A stretch of DNA of 64,000 nucleotides from Rhynchopus euleeides. Lineage: Eukaryota; Euglenozoa; Diplonemea; Diplonemida; Diplonemidae. Within the stretch, counting starts at the first letter, position 1. Each line of letters opens with the position of its first letter. The notes under the pieces were generated by a model that had not been told where the DNA came from, did no database searches, and saw only the letters and a list, made by a program, of their open reading frames with translations. The DNA lies in the NCBI GenBank assembly GCA_963210315.1, contig OY723287.1, positions 1,736,001 through 1,800,000 of the forward strand, written 5' to 3'. Below are positions 20,963 through 31,001 of this stretch, one piece after another. The translations under genes and the position numbers were made by a program.

Positions 20963-21873
20963 AGGTTGCAACCCGGAAGGGGAAAGAACGTCCCGAAAGA
21001 AGAGCTCGTGTTCATTCTCACCCCTCACCTGCCCCTGAGCCTCAGGGGCTGCCTTTGAGGTGATACCTGGTGTCCGAAGTGTGCTTTCCACCAGGGCGCA
21101 TACATATGCGGGAGGGGAGCACCAAGGCCCCATTCTCCACCCCTTTCTGATATCCACCCATATTTCCATTGCATTTGATTTTACCCAACAAGGTATTTTT
21201 GTCAGGCGGAAATGCTGCGATTCGGGGAAGTGTTAAGGTGCTTGCCGTCAACACTTCCGCAGGCATAATTTTCTCTCTGTGCTTCGTGCGATCAACGACA
21301 CTTTTCTCGTTTACGGAATCACCCTTTCGTATTTTCTCAGCGAATCATGCACGAATCCTCGATGTACTCCCTTGATAGGCAAAACCCCTGCTACCTTCCA
21401 CCACTGCCCCTCCCTTCTTTCCATCTGCGAGAAGTGCGTGCGATTTTGCTCCACCCACGGCCGGTACAATTTAAAAACCCGCCTGGCGTTAACCCTGACC
21501 TTACGCCTTCAACCGATGAGGGCTAAGAGACACATCCTGATCCATGATCCTGTTATTAGAGCCCGATACGGCTCAGCCCGCTGCCAACTCTGAGTCAGGG
21601 TTGATCCCACCTGCTACATATTGCTAAGACCCGAGGTCTTGGCGAGGCAGTGCGCACTGTGAGGCCCGGACTCTGAGGCCGGAGTGACATCGGGGTGTCT
21701 CGATTGTTGCGATCGGCGCGGCGATGGGGGGGTGGGGGGCACGCTCGCCTTTCGGGTGCACACCCTCTCCTGGGGGCCACCCCAGCTCCAAGCCTGAGAG
21801 GCTGGGCTTTGCAGTGCAATAAAGTTTGTTTGCTTTTTTTTTTTGGTGCATTGTCCCCCTATTTTTGCAAGAC

Positions 21874-21952
21874 CCACCTGATTTGGCCCAAAACGGGTTC
21901 CGCCGAACGCCGCCACACCACCGCCCAACTCCGCCAAACTCGGGTCAAAATT
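21874..21952. repeat. CACCTGATT foldback element, copy 2
   Basis: Starts CCACCTGATTTGGCCC and contains CCGCCAAACTCGGGTC; its right terminal repeat is eroded. Confidence 0.5.
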
Positions 21953-22021
21953 AGCTCCAAAGTGGCGGACACTACCTGTTTTGCCTTTGCAGACGGGGGG
22001 GGGGGAGGTGTTGTACTGAGG

Positions 22022-22069
22022 GATTTTCGCTCAGAAATGCTGAAAAATGAGCCGCCTCACAATATTGGT
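22022..22069 (+). repeat. GGGCCTTCGCTC foldback family, fragment
   Basis: TTTTCGCTCAGAAATGC and GCCGCCTCACAA blocks match the left half of the element at 50333-50444. Confidence 0.45.
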
Positions 22070-23054
22070 GACCCTCCACCATCTTCCCAGCACAACTGGA
22101 GAGCCACCCACTCTGCTGCAGTTTGCCGAAGCTAGTACCTGGCGCAGTAACCCAGCGCGTTCACTCCATCGACCTGTACAAGAAGCAGCCCAGCCAGTGG
22201 CACAAGCCCAGGCCGAAGGGGGATGACGTTCTCTCGGGGTACCCGAGGGAACAGAGAGGTAACAGAGCGGGATATCCGTGGGATGTCCCTCTCTGTTACT
22301 CTCGTGTCTTCTGCAGGGTTCCACCTTGGTGTAGGATATCCAACGCGAGAAGCAACATCCCGTGGAGGTTATCCCATATCCTACCCAAGTTCTGGGAATC
22401 GAACCACCACCTACGGTTTTCACGCCCGAATACACAGGCTCCATGACAGCACATGGCGGACAACCCAGAATCGAGCGCGGTGGCTCCAGCACATCTCCCA
22501 ACGGTGTTCCCCCGAGGGGAGCCTCGCCCGGGTGTACTTTGCACAGAGGAGGGGCGACCCGTCTGGGATGTCGACTGCCGCAGTCACGGTGTCGACACGC
22601 AGCACCTGAGCGGGTTTTGAACCCGGGACCGTCAATTATCAGGCAGGACCTCAGGCCTTGGGGGGGGGGCGCCGACCCGGGCTTCCCCTCCCGGTGCCCT
22701 CGAAGGGAGGACGTTTGGTGTGTCGGCATGAGGTGGTGCAGAGGCCTCCCTCTGGAGTGCACCACGCAGCGACGTGGCTCCTGATGGACATGTGGTTGAG
22801 CAGCACTGGGGGTGAGGGGTGAGGTGATGCCCGGAGCTGACGGCAGGCAGTGCCTACTCAGGACATGCTGAAGGACATGTGAAGTCAGGTTGAAGGGGTG
22901 CGATGTTTATGCAGGCTTACAACGCCATGCTCGTCATCCTCGCTGACAATGTGTGCTGGTGGGTGACTCAAGGGGTCGGTAGCTCCTTCCGCACCAGGTT
23001 TCCTTGGACCAGAAAGCTATCCCCCCATAGGGATATTCCAATTTAAAGGGTCTC

Positions 23055-23125
23055 CCACCGCCCAACTCCGTACAACTCCGCCCAACACCGCCAAACTCCG
23101 CCAAACTCAGGGCAAAATCAGGTGG
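23055..23125. repeat. CACCTGATT foldback element, copy 3
   Basis: Keeps the CCGCCAAACTC core and the right end GGGCAAAATCAGGTGG; the left end is missing. Confidence 0.5.
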
Positions 23126-23361
23126 AAGACAGCTAGCTTTTCGCACTAAAATGACTCTTGGCAGCGTTCGGTATCCTGCACACATGCACTAGCAGGCACC
23201 GTTCGTACAAACAAAGAACGCAACTCCAAGTCTTTTTTCTGAAGAAACGCTTGAGGGCTGCGAGGTGTGCCGCGAATGGGCTCACCCCACCCTCCAACCC
23301 TCAAACACCACCCTTGGGACTCAAGTGTGTGGCCAACGAAATGTCGTTCGGAGCTGTTGTT

Positions 23362-23557
23362 TTTTGCAACTGACACACATGACAGGTCCTGACCAGCCAA
23401 GGGTGTTAGGGGAAATACACCACCGCGAAGACAGATCCACGACACGAATGAATATGTTTCTGATGTTTTCTTCTTTTGTGCTCCGCCACTGACACCCCCA
23501 TTTTCTGTACTTCAGGCAAAGTTCTTCACACACCGACACAATCCGCGTGTGCTGGAA
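23362..23557 (+). repeat. Split direct repeat A1 of the VIPER-like element
   Basis: About 195 bp, from TTTTGCAACTGACACAC to GTGTGCTGGAAA; matches 28341-28537. Confidence 0.85.
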
Positions 23558-23752
23558 AAAGCGCCCTATCACTTCACAGCTACAACCGCTCTGATGAATT
23601 TCCTTTTGTTTGTTGCGTTGACGCTTCTACACACAAAACCCTGAACTGATCACACCCTGAGCCTGATGAAGGGTGGGGTTAGTGTATAGAGCACGTTTGG
23701 TTGCAGCTGTGGTGGGGCGCTTTCCGCTCACACGAGTGTGCTTAAAAAAAAA
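23558..23752 (+). repeat. SINE-like repeat, copy 2 (uninterrupted)
   Basis: Full copy of the repeat split at 6688-8069. It carries the intact GCTCACAC target (23726-23733) of hAT B. It begins in the A-run at the end of A1 and is flanked by CGTGTGCTGG and CCAGCACACG, which are complementary. Confidence 0.75.
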
Positions 23753-23833
23753 CCAGCACACGTGATCAATAATCAGGGTCTACGAGCACACGCAGGTGTC
23801 GGTGAGAGGGGAGAGGCACTACTACAGCAGAAA

Positions 23834-24512
23834 ACGGCCCACGAGCCATAGGCCCACGAGCCACACTGTCACACAGCGCAGACGGACACCCTAACAGGTT
23901 CATCTATACGGCCCACGAGCCATAGGCCCACGAGCCACTGACTTCAACAGCGCAGACGCCCACACCTTGTACAGGTTCATCTACGGCCCACGAGCCACAG
24001 ACTTCAACAGCGCAGACGCCCACACCCTATACAGGTTCATCTACGGCACACGAGCCATAGGCCCACGAGCCACACTGTAACACAGCGCAGACGGACACCC
24101 TAACAGGTTCATCTATACGGCCCACGAGCCATAGGCCCACGAGCCACAGACTTCAACAGCGCAGACGCCCACACCCTGTACAGGTTCATCTACGGCACAC
24201 GAGACATAGGCCCACGAGCCACACTGTAACACAGCGCAGACGGACACCCTAACAGGTTCATCTATACGGCCCACGAGCCATAGGCCCACGAGCCACTGAC
24301 TTCAACAGCGCAGACGCCCACACCCTGTACAGGTTCATCTACGAGGCCCTCACGCCAGACTCCAACCAGCGCGAACGGACACACCCTGAACAGACTCATC
24401 TGCTCCAACAACACGAGGACACCTTAACAGGTTCATCTAGGCCGCGAGCCACACCTCACAAGCGCAGGCGGGCACACCTCACCAGGTTCATCTACTGGCC
24501 ACGGGCTCAGAG
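23834..24512 (+). repeat. Satellite-like leader array in the VIPER-like element
   Basis: Units of about 65-75 bp with CCCACGAGCCATAGGCC, AACAGCGCAGACG and CAGGTTCATCTA repeat about nine times, becoming degenerate towards the gag-like ATG at 24533. It has no open frame of note. Confidence 0.85.
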
Positions 24513-24532
24513 CAGCAGCCGCTTCGCGAGAG

Positions 24533-25549
24533 ATGGCCCTCACGAGGGATGACTTCCCCGCCAACGCCCATGTGGTCGATTGGGCGGGGGTGGAGCCGAA
24601 GCTCGCCGACGGGCTGCCGGTGGAGGGGTCCCCAGGGTGCGTATTTCCCTCGTGTGGCACGGTGCATGGTGCCGGGGCCCAGTGCTGGCGGTGCGGGCAC
24701 AGGACCACCGTTACGTGTATCCGCGGGACCCTCCCGGCGGGCCCAGTCCGGAGCCTGTTCACGGGCACCATCACGGAAGCGGGGTGGGTGTGCCCTGTGT
24801 GCGAGTGGATCCGCACCTTCGCCGGGCCCTTGGCGGACGCAGTGAGCAACGCGTCGTCGCAGCCAGGAACCCCGCCGGTTGCGCCTGGCGCCCCGCCACC
24901 ACCGCCGCAGGGTGACATGATGGAAATCCTGCTGGGGCTCAGGGACGACATGCGCGATATCCGGGGAAGACTGACCGCGCTGGAGGAGCAGAGGGACCTC
25001 TCCCTGCCCGCGGGGTTCTGTGCCGAGGTGGTGGCGACTTGGGGGAATGTGCACATCCCACAGGTTCGCAACCTCATCCGGATGGAGGTGGGGAAAGTCT
25101 TCAAGGAGTACGCTCTGCCGTCCGACCTCAGCTCGACGCGGGAGTATGAGGCAGACACACAGAGGAATCTGCAGCTGCTGGACAAGACGTTGGCAGCACT
25201 CAAGCCGAACCCGGCGGACAACATCGAGCTGATGGGGGTGATATACCGGGTGGTGGTCGCGCTGTCGGCAACGCTGCACCTGGGGAAGTACGGGCGGGTC
25301 TTCCGCCTGACGTATGAGAAGAGGGCGAGCGGCTACCAGTTCGACAAGTTCGACGAGAGGCTGAAGGATCGCCTCATCGAACCACTGGTACAGGCCGGGA
25401 AGAAAAAGTTGGAGGAGGAGGAGCAGAAGCGCAAGGATCGCGGAAGCGGAAGCCGCGACACGAGGAAGCGAGACTTCGACAGGATCGACAACCGCCAGGC
25501 TGGCCACACGGGAAAGGGGGGAAAGGGGAGCAAGGGGGGGCAGCATTGA
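24533..25549 (+). CDS. Gag-like ORF of the VIPER-like element
   Basis: 338 residues from an ATG 20 bp after the leader array. The N-terminal half has Cys/His pairs (CVFPSCGTVHG, CWRCGHR, CPVCEW) that look zinc-binding. A short coiled coil (ERDD to RGRLTALEEQ region) and a helical domain follow, and the C-terminus is very basic (KGGKGSKGGQH). Position and basic tail argue for a nucleic-acid-binding gag-like protein; this is inference from order, since gag proteins of these elements are poorly conserved. Confidence 0.65.
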   Translation: MALTRDDFPANAHVVDWAGVEPKLADGLPVEGSPGCVFPSCGTVHGAGAQCWRCGHRTTVTCIRGTLPAGPVRSLFTGTITEAGWVCPVCEWIRTFAGPLADAVSNASSQPGTPPVAPGAPPPPPQGDMMEILLGLRDDMRDIRGRLTALEEQRDLSLPAGFCAEVVATWGNVHIPQVRNLIRMEVGKVFKEYALPSDLSSTREYEADTQRNLQLLDKTLAALKPNPADNIELMGVIYRVVVALSATLHLGKYGRVFRLTYEKRASGYQFDKFDERLKDRLIEPLVQAGKKKLEEEEQKRKDRGSGSRDTRKRDFDRIDNRQAGHTGKGGKGSKGGQH

Positions 25550-25642
25550 CTCCCCTACGAACAGATCCTGTGCCCCCCCCCGAGCGAAAGAGGCAGAAGA
25601 CGGCAGCACGAGACGGGACTGACGGACGAGCAGGAGAGCGCG

Positions 25643-26512
25643 GTGCTCAAATCGGCGAGGGAGACTCTCGCACAGTGCCTGGCAGGGTCGTACTGGAAGA
25701 GCCTGAGAAGCACCTCCCGCCGCTACCTCGAGTTCAAGGCGACTTGGGAGGAACGGAACGGCGGGATTCCACACGACCTCGCGCTCATATACTGGGTGGA
25801 GAAGAAGAGGACGTTGGACGGGATAACCGCGGCGTCCGCCCTGCAATACACGATGGATGTCGCAGGGGCGTTGAAGCGGACAAGCGGCGTGTCCCTGTCG
25901 GAATCGCAGCTGCTGCAGGACTACAGGCGGAGCTTGCGAAGATCAGGGGCGCTGATCCCAGGGAAACAGGCAACACCGGCAGGACCCCACGACGTGACCT
26001 CTGCAGTGCGACTCGAGCCAAAACCCCTCACACGTTTAGCGGTGGAAATGTGCTGGGTGACAGCCGGGAGAGCGTCAGACGTGCTGCGACTCAAGAGACA
26101 AGAGGTCAACATCAGGGCGGACGGAGTGGTGACAGTGCACTGGCGGGAGACCAAAGGAGATCCATTTCAACTGGGGCGTTTCACGGGCCACCACGTGACG
26201 GACGGCGCGAGGGCGACACTCAGCCACCGTCTGAAAGCGATCAGCGACCCGACAGGTATGATATTCCCGCCAGGGATCACGTCGAGCCAGATCGGGGCAG
26301 CCCTCCAGCGAGTCAACAGGTCTCTCACCTCGCACTCCCTCAGGAGAGGAGCAGCGCAATTCCTCCTGAAGCAGAAGGTGCCCCTCGACGAGCTGTGTTT
26401 TCTCACCCGTCACCAGACGACAGAGTCGCTGATCCGATACGTCGCAGAGGCGGGGCTACAGCGGGTGGACGTGACGGCAGCCATGTCGGAAAAACTGCGG
26501 GAAGCCATGTGA
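25643..26512 (+). CDS. Tyrosine recombinase of the VIPER-like element
   Basis: About 290 residues; the open frame begins at a GTG and the exact start is unsure. An N-terminal helical (core-binding-like) part is followed by a catalytic domain with the family's Arg (TAGRASDVLRL), HSLRRG, TRHQ and IRYV positions, which provide the R-HxxR-H-Y set. The enzyme class would insert the element as a circle without making long target duplications. It overlaps the long RT frame in another frame. Confidence 0.85.
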   Translation: MLKSARETLAQCLAGSYWKSLRSTSRRYLEFKATWEERNGGIPHDLALIYWVEKKRTLDGITAASALQYTMDVAGALKRTSGVSLSESQLLQDYRRSLRRSGALIPGKQATPAGPHDVTSAVRLEPKPLTRLAVEMCWVTAGRASDVLRLKRQEVNIRADGVVTVHWRETKGDPFQLGRFTGHHVTDGARATLSHRLKAISDPTGMIFPPGITSSQIGAALQRVNRSLTSHSLRRGAAQFLLKQKVPLDELCFLTRHQTTESLIRYVAEAGLQRVDVTAAMSEKLREAM

Positions 26513-26739
26513 GGAACCTGTTGCGGGGAAATTTCCCAGGTGTTCCGTGGATCCCGGGGAACAGGGCGCGATACAGACCTGAGGGCGATGGGTGCAACGA
26601 CGACGGAGATATGGGGCCCGGGCTCGACACTCTATACGATGAAGCTCTTGCGATCTCTATCGGCGGGAAACCGCGGAGGCCGCCTCATAAGGGAGGGAAG
26701 CCAAACGAAGACTACATCGCACCCATATGTGTCGGTTTC

Positions 26740-28212
26740 ATGGACCTACATCAGCTGAAGATATTGGACCAGGCGGGCGAGCTTCAAGGCGTGATTGACG
26801 TGATCACGGACCCAGGCAGCTTCTACGCGCGTTTCTGGGAAGGAGAGCTCCAGCGAATCAGGTCCGACGCCCGCTTCAGGATGAGAATATCCAGAAATCT
26901 TCTTCACCATCTGGACGCGCTGAAGCAGTATGAAGTGCTGGAGGAGGTTTCCCACGAGCCCAAGGTAGTGCTGCACGGCTTCACCGTGGAGAAGAAATCC
27001 GGTGGGAGGCGTTTCGTTCTGGATGGCAGGAAGCTGAACGACTGCATGCAACCACCTCAAGACATGCTGCTCCCACGGATCGTGGGGGTGATCGGGCGAC
27101 TGCTGCAGGCGAACTGGGTCGTGGCCACCGACGGGAAAAGCTGGTTCTACCAGTTCCCGGTGCACCCCGAAATCAGAGACTTCTTTGGCGTGAAGGTTGC
27201 ACCCCAACGGGGGAATTTCGTGACTACAAGATTGAAGGCACTCTGCATGGGGTGGAAGTACGCACCGTGCATCGCGCAGCGGACAGCGCGGGTACTGCTG
27301 CCACCGTCTGAGGGAGTCACCTGGGTCGACAACTTCATCGTGACAGCAGGATCGCAACAGGAGGCGGCTGAGAAGTTCGAGATTTTCCTCACCCGATGCG
27401 CAACAGTCAACGCCAAGATGTCACTGGACGAGCAGGGCTACGGCCAGCCCACGCAGATGTTCAACACCTTTGGACTATCGTTTGACCTACAACGCCACTG
27501 CTACCGGTCGGACCCGGCGTGGGTTCAGAAATTTCTGGGGACTCGGGAACATGCAGCGGTGCGGGGGGGCAGAGCAACCCCGAGGGCGATCTACAAGGTT
27601 GTCGGGGGCTTGGTGTGGCACTCGTACACGACAAACTCTTTTCTGTGTTTCCTCCCGGCGACGCTGAGCTTCATCAGAGATGTGGCGAGGGACCTGTTCG
27701 AATCGGCGGAGTGGGACACGCCGATCGCGGTAAGACCGTCAGCCATCAAGGAAATCGAACAGAGGTCAGCGCAGATGACGGAGAACCCCTGGATTGGGAG
27801 GGGTCCTACTACGTGCACCACGGCATGGTCTGATGCTTCCTCGACATCCTGGGCGGCGATATTAGAGTCTGATCCGCAACAAGTGGCGCAGGCGGCTTTC
27901 TCCAACGGGAAGGAGATGTGGCACATCTACGTGAAGGAGCTGTACGCAGCGAGGCAGGCGATCGCTCTGGCGTCGAAAAGCTTGCGGGCCACGAGGATCA
28001 AGCTGATGGTTGATAACCTGCCGGCAGTCCACAGCATCCAGAGAGGTCACTCATCAGACTTCCGTTCGAACCACGTGATTGCTGACCTGTTCACCCTGGC
28101 GGCTGGCGCTCAGCTCCAGGTCGTGTGTGAGTGGGTCTCAACATCAGACCAACGGGCCGACCAATATACGAGGGGGGTGACGGCAACGGACCCGGTCCTG
28201 CTTCCCGAATGA
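26740..28212 (+). CDS. Reverse transcriptase/RNase H of the VIPER-like element
   Basis: The frame is open from 25546, but recognisable RT sequence starts downstream of the recombinase; I place the start at the ATG at 26740 as a guess. RT blocks include RRFVLDGRKLND, the FYQFPVHPEIRDFFGV region and TWVDNFIV at the active-site position. The C-terminal part (TAWSDASSTSWAAIL, LYAARQAIALA, LMVDNLPAV) fits RNase H. DIRS-type RTs usually carry such an RNase H. Confidence 0.8.
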   Translation: MDLHQLKILDQAGELQGVIDVITDPGSFYARFWEGELQRIRSDARFRMRISRNLLHHLDALKQYEVLEEVSHEPKVVLHGFTVEKKSGGRRFVLDGRKLNDCMQPPQDMLLPRIVGVIGRLLQANWVVATDGKSWFYQFPVHPEIRDFFGVKVAPQRGNFVTTRLKALCMGWKYAPCIAQRTARVLLPPSEGVTWVDNFIVTAGSQQEAAEKFEIFLTRCATVNAKMSLDEQGYGQPTQMFNTFGLSFDLQRHCYRSDPAWVQKFLGTREHAAVRGGRATPRAIYKVVGGLVWHSYTTNSFLCFLPATLSFIRDVARDLFESAEWDTPIAVRPSAIKEIEQRSAQMTENPWIGRGPTTCTTAWSDASSTSWAAILESDPQQVAQAAFSNGKEMWHIYVKELYAARQAIALASKSLRATRIKLMVDNLPAVHSIQRGHSSDFRSNHVIADLFTLAAGAQLQVVCEWVSTSDQRADQYTRGVTATDPVLLPE

Positions 28213-28287
28213 TCAACCGGGCGGATTTCACCGAGCAAGTAACGTCGCGCGGCGTCCCTTTCAACCCGAGGGTCCTTAGGGTCCTGG

Positions 28288-28344
28288 GTGGAAGCGTGCA
28301 ATGCAACAACTGTCGGAAAGGATCGAGCGGAATGGATGTATTTT
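28288..28344 (+). repeat. Split direct repeat B1 of the VIPER-like element
   Basis: GGTGGAAGCGTGCAATGC to GGATGTATTTT; repeated at 31002-31056. Confidence 0.85.
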
Positions 28345-28537
28345 GCAACTGACACACATGACAGGTCCTGACCAGCCAAGGGTGTTAGGGGAAATACACC
28401 ACCGCGAAGACAGATCCACGACACGAATGAATATGTTTCTGATGTTTTCTTCTTTTGTGCTCCGCCACTGACACCCCCATTTTCTGTACTTCAGGCAAAG
28501 TTCTTCACACACCGACACAATCCGCGTGTGCTGGAAA
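28341..28537 (+). repeat. Split direct repeat A2 of the VIPER-like element
   Basis: Matches A1 (23362-23557). It ends where hAT C inserted; its A-run resumes at 30965. Confidence 0.85.
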
Positions 28538-28970
28538 CAGGGCGTTCGCTCGGGGAGAAATAGGGGCCTATTTCGTTAAAAAAATGATTCTGGGAAAACC
28601 CTTCTCCCACCTCTCTCCCGGGCATTTCTCCCAAGGGGGAGAAATTAAATAAAAAAAGTTTCTCGGAAGTTTTTGCCTCAGGTGGGAAGGGGTTCTGAAG
28701 GAGAAGGGCAGCACCCTCTCGTACAAATTGATACCACCACGCTTCGCACGGAGCGGAAATATCCCAAAGAAGCGAGATCTGAACCTGCTGGGGACCGTCG
28801 GAGCTATTGCCGGCATCAGCATGGTCAAAGCCAGAGGAGGCCGAAGCCAAGAGCGTAGTGGCCTGCCACAGGCACCAGGCCGATGTACCTCTTGAGCATG
28901 CTGTCTCAAGGTGCACGTTGTCTGTATGTGGTGTTCGACTATGAAGCGGACTCGGGGACGAGGCTGACAA

Positions 28971-29026
28971 ATGTTCACTACCGTGGCCTCCGGCGGCTGG
29001 GGGGCTCCGCCCCCCAGACCCCCCTG
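28971..29026 (+). repeat. GC-rich hairpin repeat, copy 4 (in hAT C)
   Basis: Same core and stem as copy 1. Confidence 0.8.
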
Positions 29027-29821
29027 TGACCTGTGAAGTCTGTCCAACAGGAACTAACGAGCGCATGTGACCGTGCCCTTCCTTCTCGAGAACGGGTATC
29101 GGCGACGGTCCGTGATCCTGTTTTGGGTTCGTCACCAACTCCCGAAGTACTCACTGATTGCCGCAAAACCTCCATTTTGCAGCCGCGAACCGCGAAATGG
29201 GCCCCTTGCGCCAAACATATATAGTACCCTGGTCTGGACCCTTCAGGCAATTTGTCTGAGGGGCCGATGTTGCATGATTTCGCGCGCGCAAGGCGCGCGC
29301 GAAAAAAAATTTGAGGCGGCAATTTTACCCCTTTCTCCCACAGTCTCTGAGGAAGGTGGGAGATAGCGAACACCCTCAGAGGCTTAGCTTGGGGGGGTAA
29401 ACTCGGTCAGCTGACCGAGTTTCAGCCAAACCCGGAAAAAAACTCGGTCAGCCCAAAAAACAAAAAAAAAAGTATAAATTTCTGGCAGTGTTCTCCCGAT
29501 TCGCCACTCCGGGAAAAATGTGATGGCGAGTTTTGATCCGGAAAAAGGGGTGCTAAAAAAAATTTCTCGCGCGCTTTGCGCGCGAGTACCTCATGCAATG
29601 CACGCGTATATGCGCAACAACATTCGTTTTGATCGACACGCTCTGCAGTGTGCGGTGTGAGTGGACAACGAGGAAGTCGGACAGACTTCGTTGTGCAGGG
29701 ATGGTAGTCTGCACGTACTCCGTCTTCACTCACAACCATGTCGCACTCCTGGTGTTGTGCCGTTTCCCACTTGCCATGGTACACCAAATGGTACACATGC
29801 ACACTCGAAAGGCGCACATCA

Positions 29822-29880
29822 CAGGGGGGTCTGGGGGGCGGAGCCCCCCAGCCGCCGGAGGCCACGGTAGTGAACATCTG
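29822..29880 (-). repeat. GC-rich hairpin repeat, copy 5 (in hAT D)
   Basis: Reverse complement of the common core. Confidence 0.8.
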
Positions 29881-30541
29881 GCCTTCTCCGTCGCGTTCTG
29901 GGACTCTTTGGATCAATCGCGGTTCGTAGTGGGGCAGGAACCAGAGACGCTCGTTGGTGGGAAGTTGTGCACGTCGATGCGTGGGAAAACCGTCTAAAAT
30001 GATTTAAATCTGTGAAAAAACTCACCCCCCAAAAAATGGCGAAACTCGCCATCGGGTTTTCGGGGGAAAAAATACAAATGGCGACTTTCGCCCCCAAACT
30101 CGCCATCGGGAGAACACTGATTTCTGGGGAAAAAGTGGATTTTTCTTGGGGTGCAGCAGCACAGGAGGTGAAGCACGCGTGCGAGCGAACGCGAACACCC
30201 CATTCTCCTTCTGTCCCGTATTCGTCGCTAGCGTAAGAATAACGTCAGCAGTCTCGAATTCCGTCTCCCGGCAACATGGTGGGCACGCAGGTGCAGGAGG
30301 CTCTGCGCTACATCGCCGACCATTACCTGGCACCTCTCCCGGGGATTACTGGTGCGTACCCTTGCCCGGACTTCAATGCCCCAGCACACCCACCGAAGTG
30401 GGCACAGGCGCACAAGACTGCCCTTCTGCGTGCCCGGGTGTCTGTTCCGATTCGGAGGTTGGGCCTGCGTGACCTGCAGGAGGTTATTCAGCGGTTTACT
30501 CGGGAAACCTCGCACTCACGTACCCAGCAACATGCAGGCTA

Positions 30542-30790
30542 CTCCAGCTTGCATCTATCCTTCCGCTGGGCACTGCTTCTGTTGAACGCTTGTTTTCCAA
30601 GCTCCGCCAGGCTTCGCCAACTGAGCAACGAAAGCAAATGTACTCTTTGTGGGAGTGGAATGTCGCGAAGATTCACAGGGTATCCCCGAAGCCACTCTTG
30701 CGAGGTCCTAGGGTACCCCGAGAGAATTTCACCCCCCTCGAGGGCCCAGGGCCGACATTCTTCCCAGCCGCTACACAGGGCAACCGTTGA
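30542..30790 (+). pseudogene. hAT transposase C-terminal dimerisation fragment
   Basis: The stretch LPLGTASVERLFSKLRQ followed by a helical RKQMYSLWEWNV segment matches the conserved dimerisation region of hAT transposases (usual form P.ssas.ERvFS). Only this last portion, about 80 codons, is readable; the catalytic part is missing, so the element could only move with help. Confidence 0.65.
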
Positions 30791-31001
30791 AGAATGTCAC
30801 CCCCTCTGTACAGGGTGGCCGTTGGAGCCCAAGCGGAGGCCGAGGGGGGGTGACCTTCTCTCGGGTACCCGAGTAGGGCAAATCAACTGTGTGTGTACTG
30901 TGACCGAGTCTGACCGAGTTTCGGCCCCAACCCCAGAATCCAAGCTAAGCCCCTGAACACCCTGGCTGGAAAAAAAAATGGGGACTTGGTCAGTGGTGGA
31001 A

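Larger units (their letters stand above)
19250..23361. other. Intergenic, repeat-rich, no gene supported
   Basis: Holds C/T runs after the cyclase-like gene, three CACCTGATT foldback copies, two ~210-bp direct repeats, an inverted GTGACATATACACGGGG cluster and a ~110-bp dispersed repeat. At 22240-22400 are several short imperfect hairpins. On the minus strand, GGTTCGATTCC near 22400 matches a Pol III B-box, but no foldable tRNA surrounds it. Confidence 0.5.
29377..30955. mobile_element. hAT-type DNA transposon D, nested in C
   Basis: Ends CAGAGGCTTAGCTTGG and (inverted) CAGGGGCTTAGCTTGG are flanked by AACACCCT at 29369-29376 and 30956-30963. Repeated CTCGGTCAG/CTGACCGAG motifs lie just inside both ends and could be transposase sites. 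The (GC)n hairpin (29567-29585) and GC-rich hairpin (29822, minus) are both reversed relative to the other hATs, so D lies in the opposite orientation. A transposase remnant is at 30542-30790. Confidence 0.9.
28538..30964. mobile_element. hAT-type DNA transposon C, inserted in the VIPER-like element
   Basis: Ends CAGGGCGTTCGCT and (inverted) CAGGGTGTTCGCT are flanked by the 8-bp duplication GCTGGAAA at 28530-28537 and 30965-30972. The right end is separated from the body by nested hAT D. It holds a GC-rich hairpin repeat (28971) and a (GC)n hairpin (29279-29303). No transposase frame is seen in its own ~850 bp. Confidence 0.88.

Noticed and set aside
22375-22420. tRNA gene on the minus strand (GGTTCGATTCC box)
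   Set aside because: The T-stem does not pair properly and no A-box or acceptor stem is found at the right distance.
22600-22670. Second tRNA-like region (CGGGTTCAAAACCCG on the minus strand)
   Set aside because: A stem GCCTGAG/CTCAGGT can be drawn, but only about 39 bases lie between, too few for a tRNA.
23505-23520. Spliced-leader-like stretch TTTTCTGTACTT
   Set aside because: It is part of the A repeats, appears twice because of them, and lacks the rest of a leader RNA gene or donor site.
23362-28537. A classical LTR retrotransposon with ~195-bp LTRs
   Set aside because: The repeats do not have TG...CA ends, a tyrosine recombinase replaces integrase, and a B1/B2 pair shows split direct repeats.
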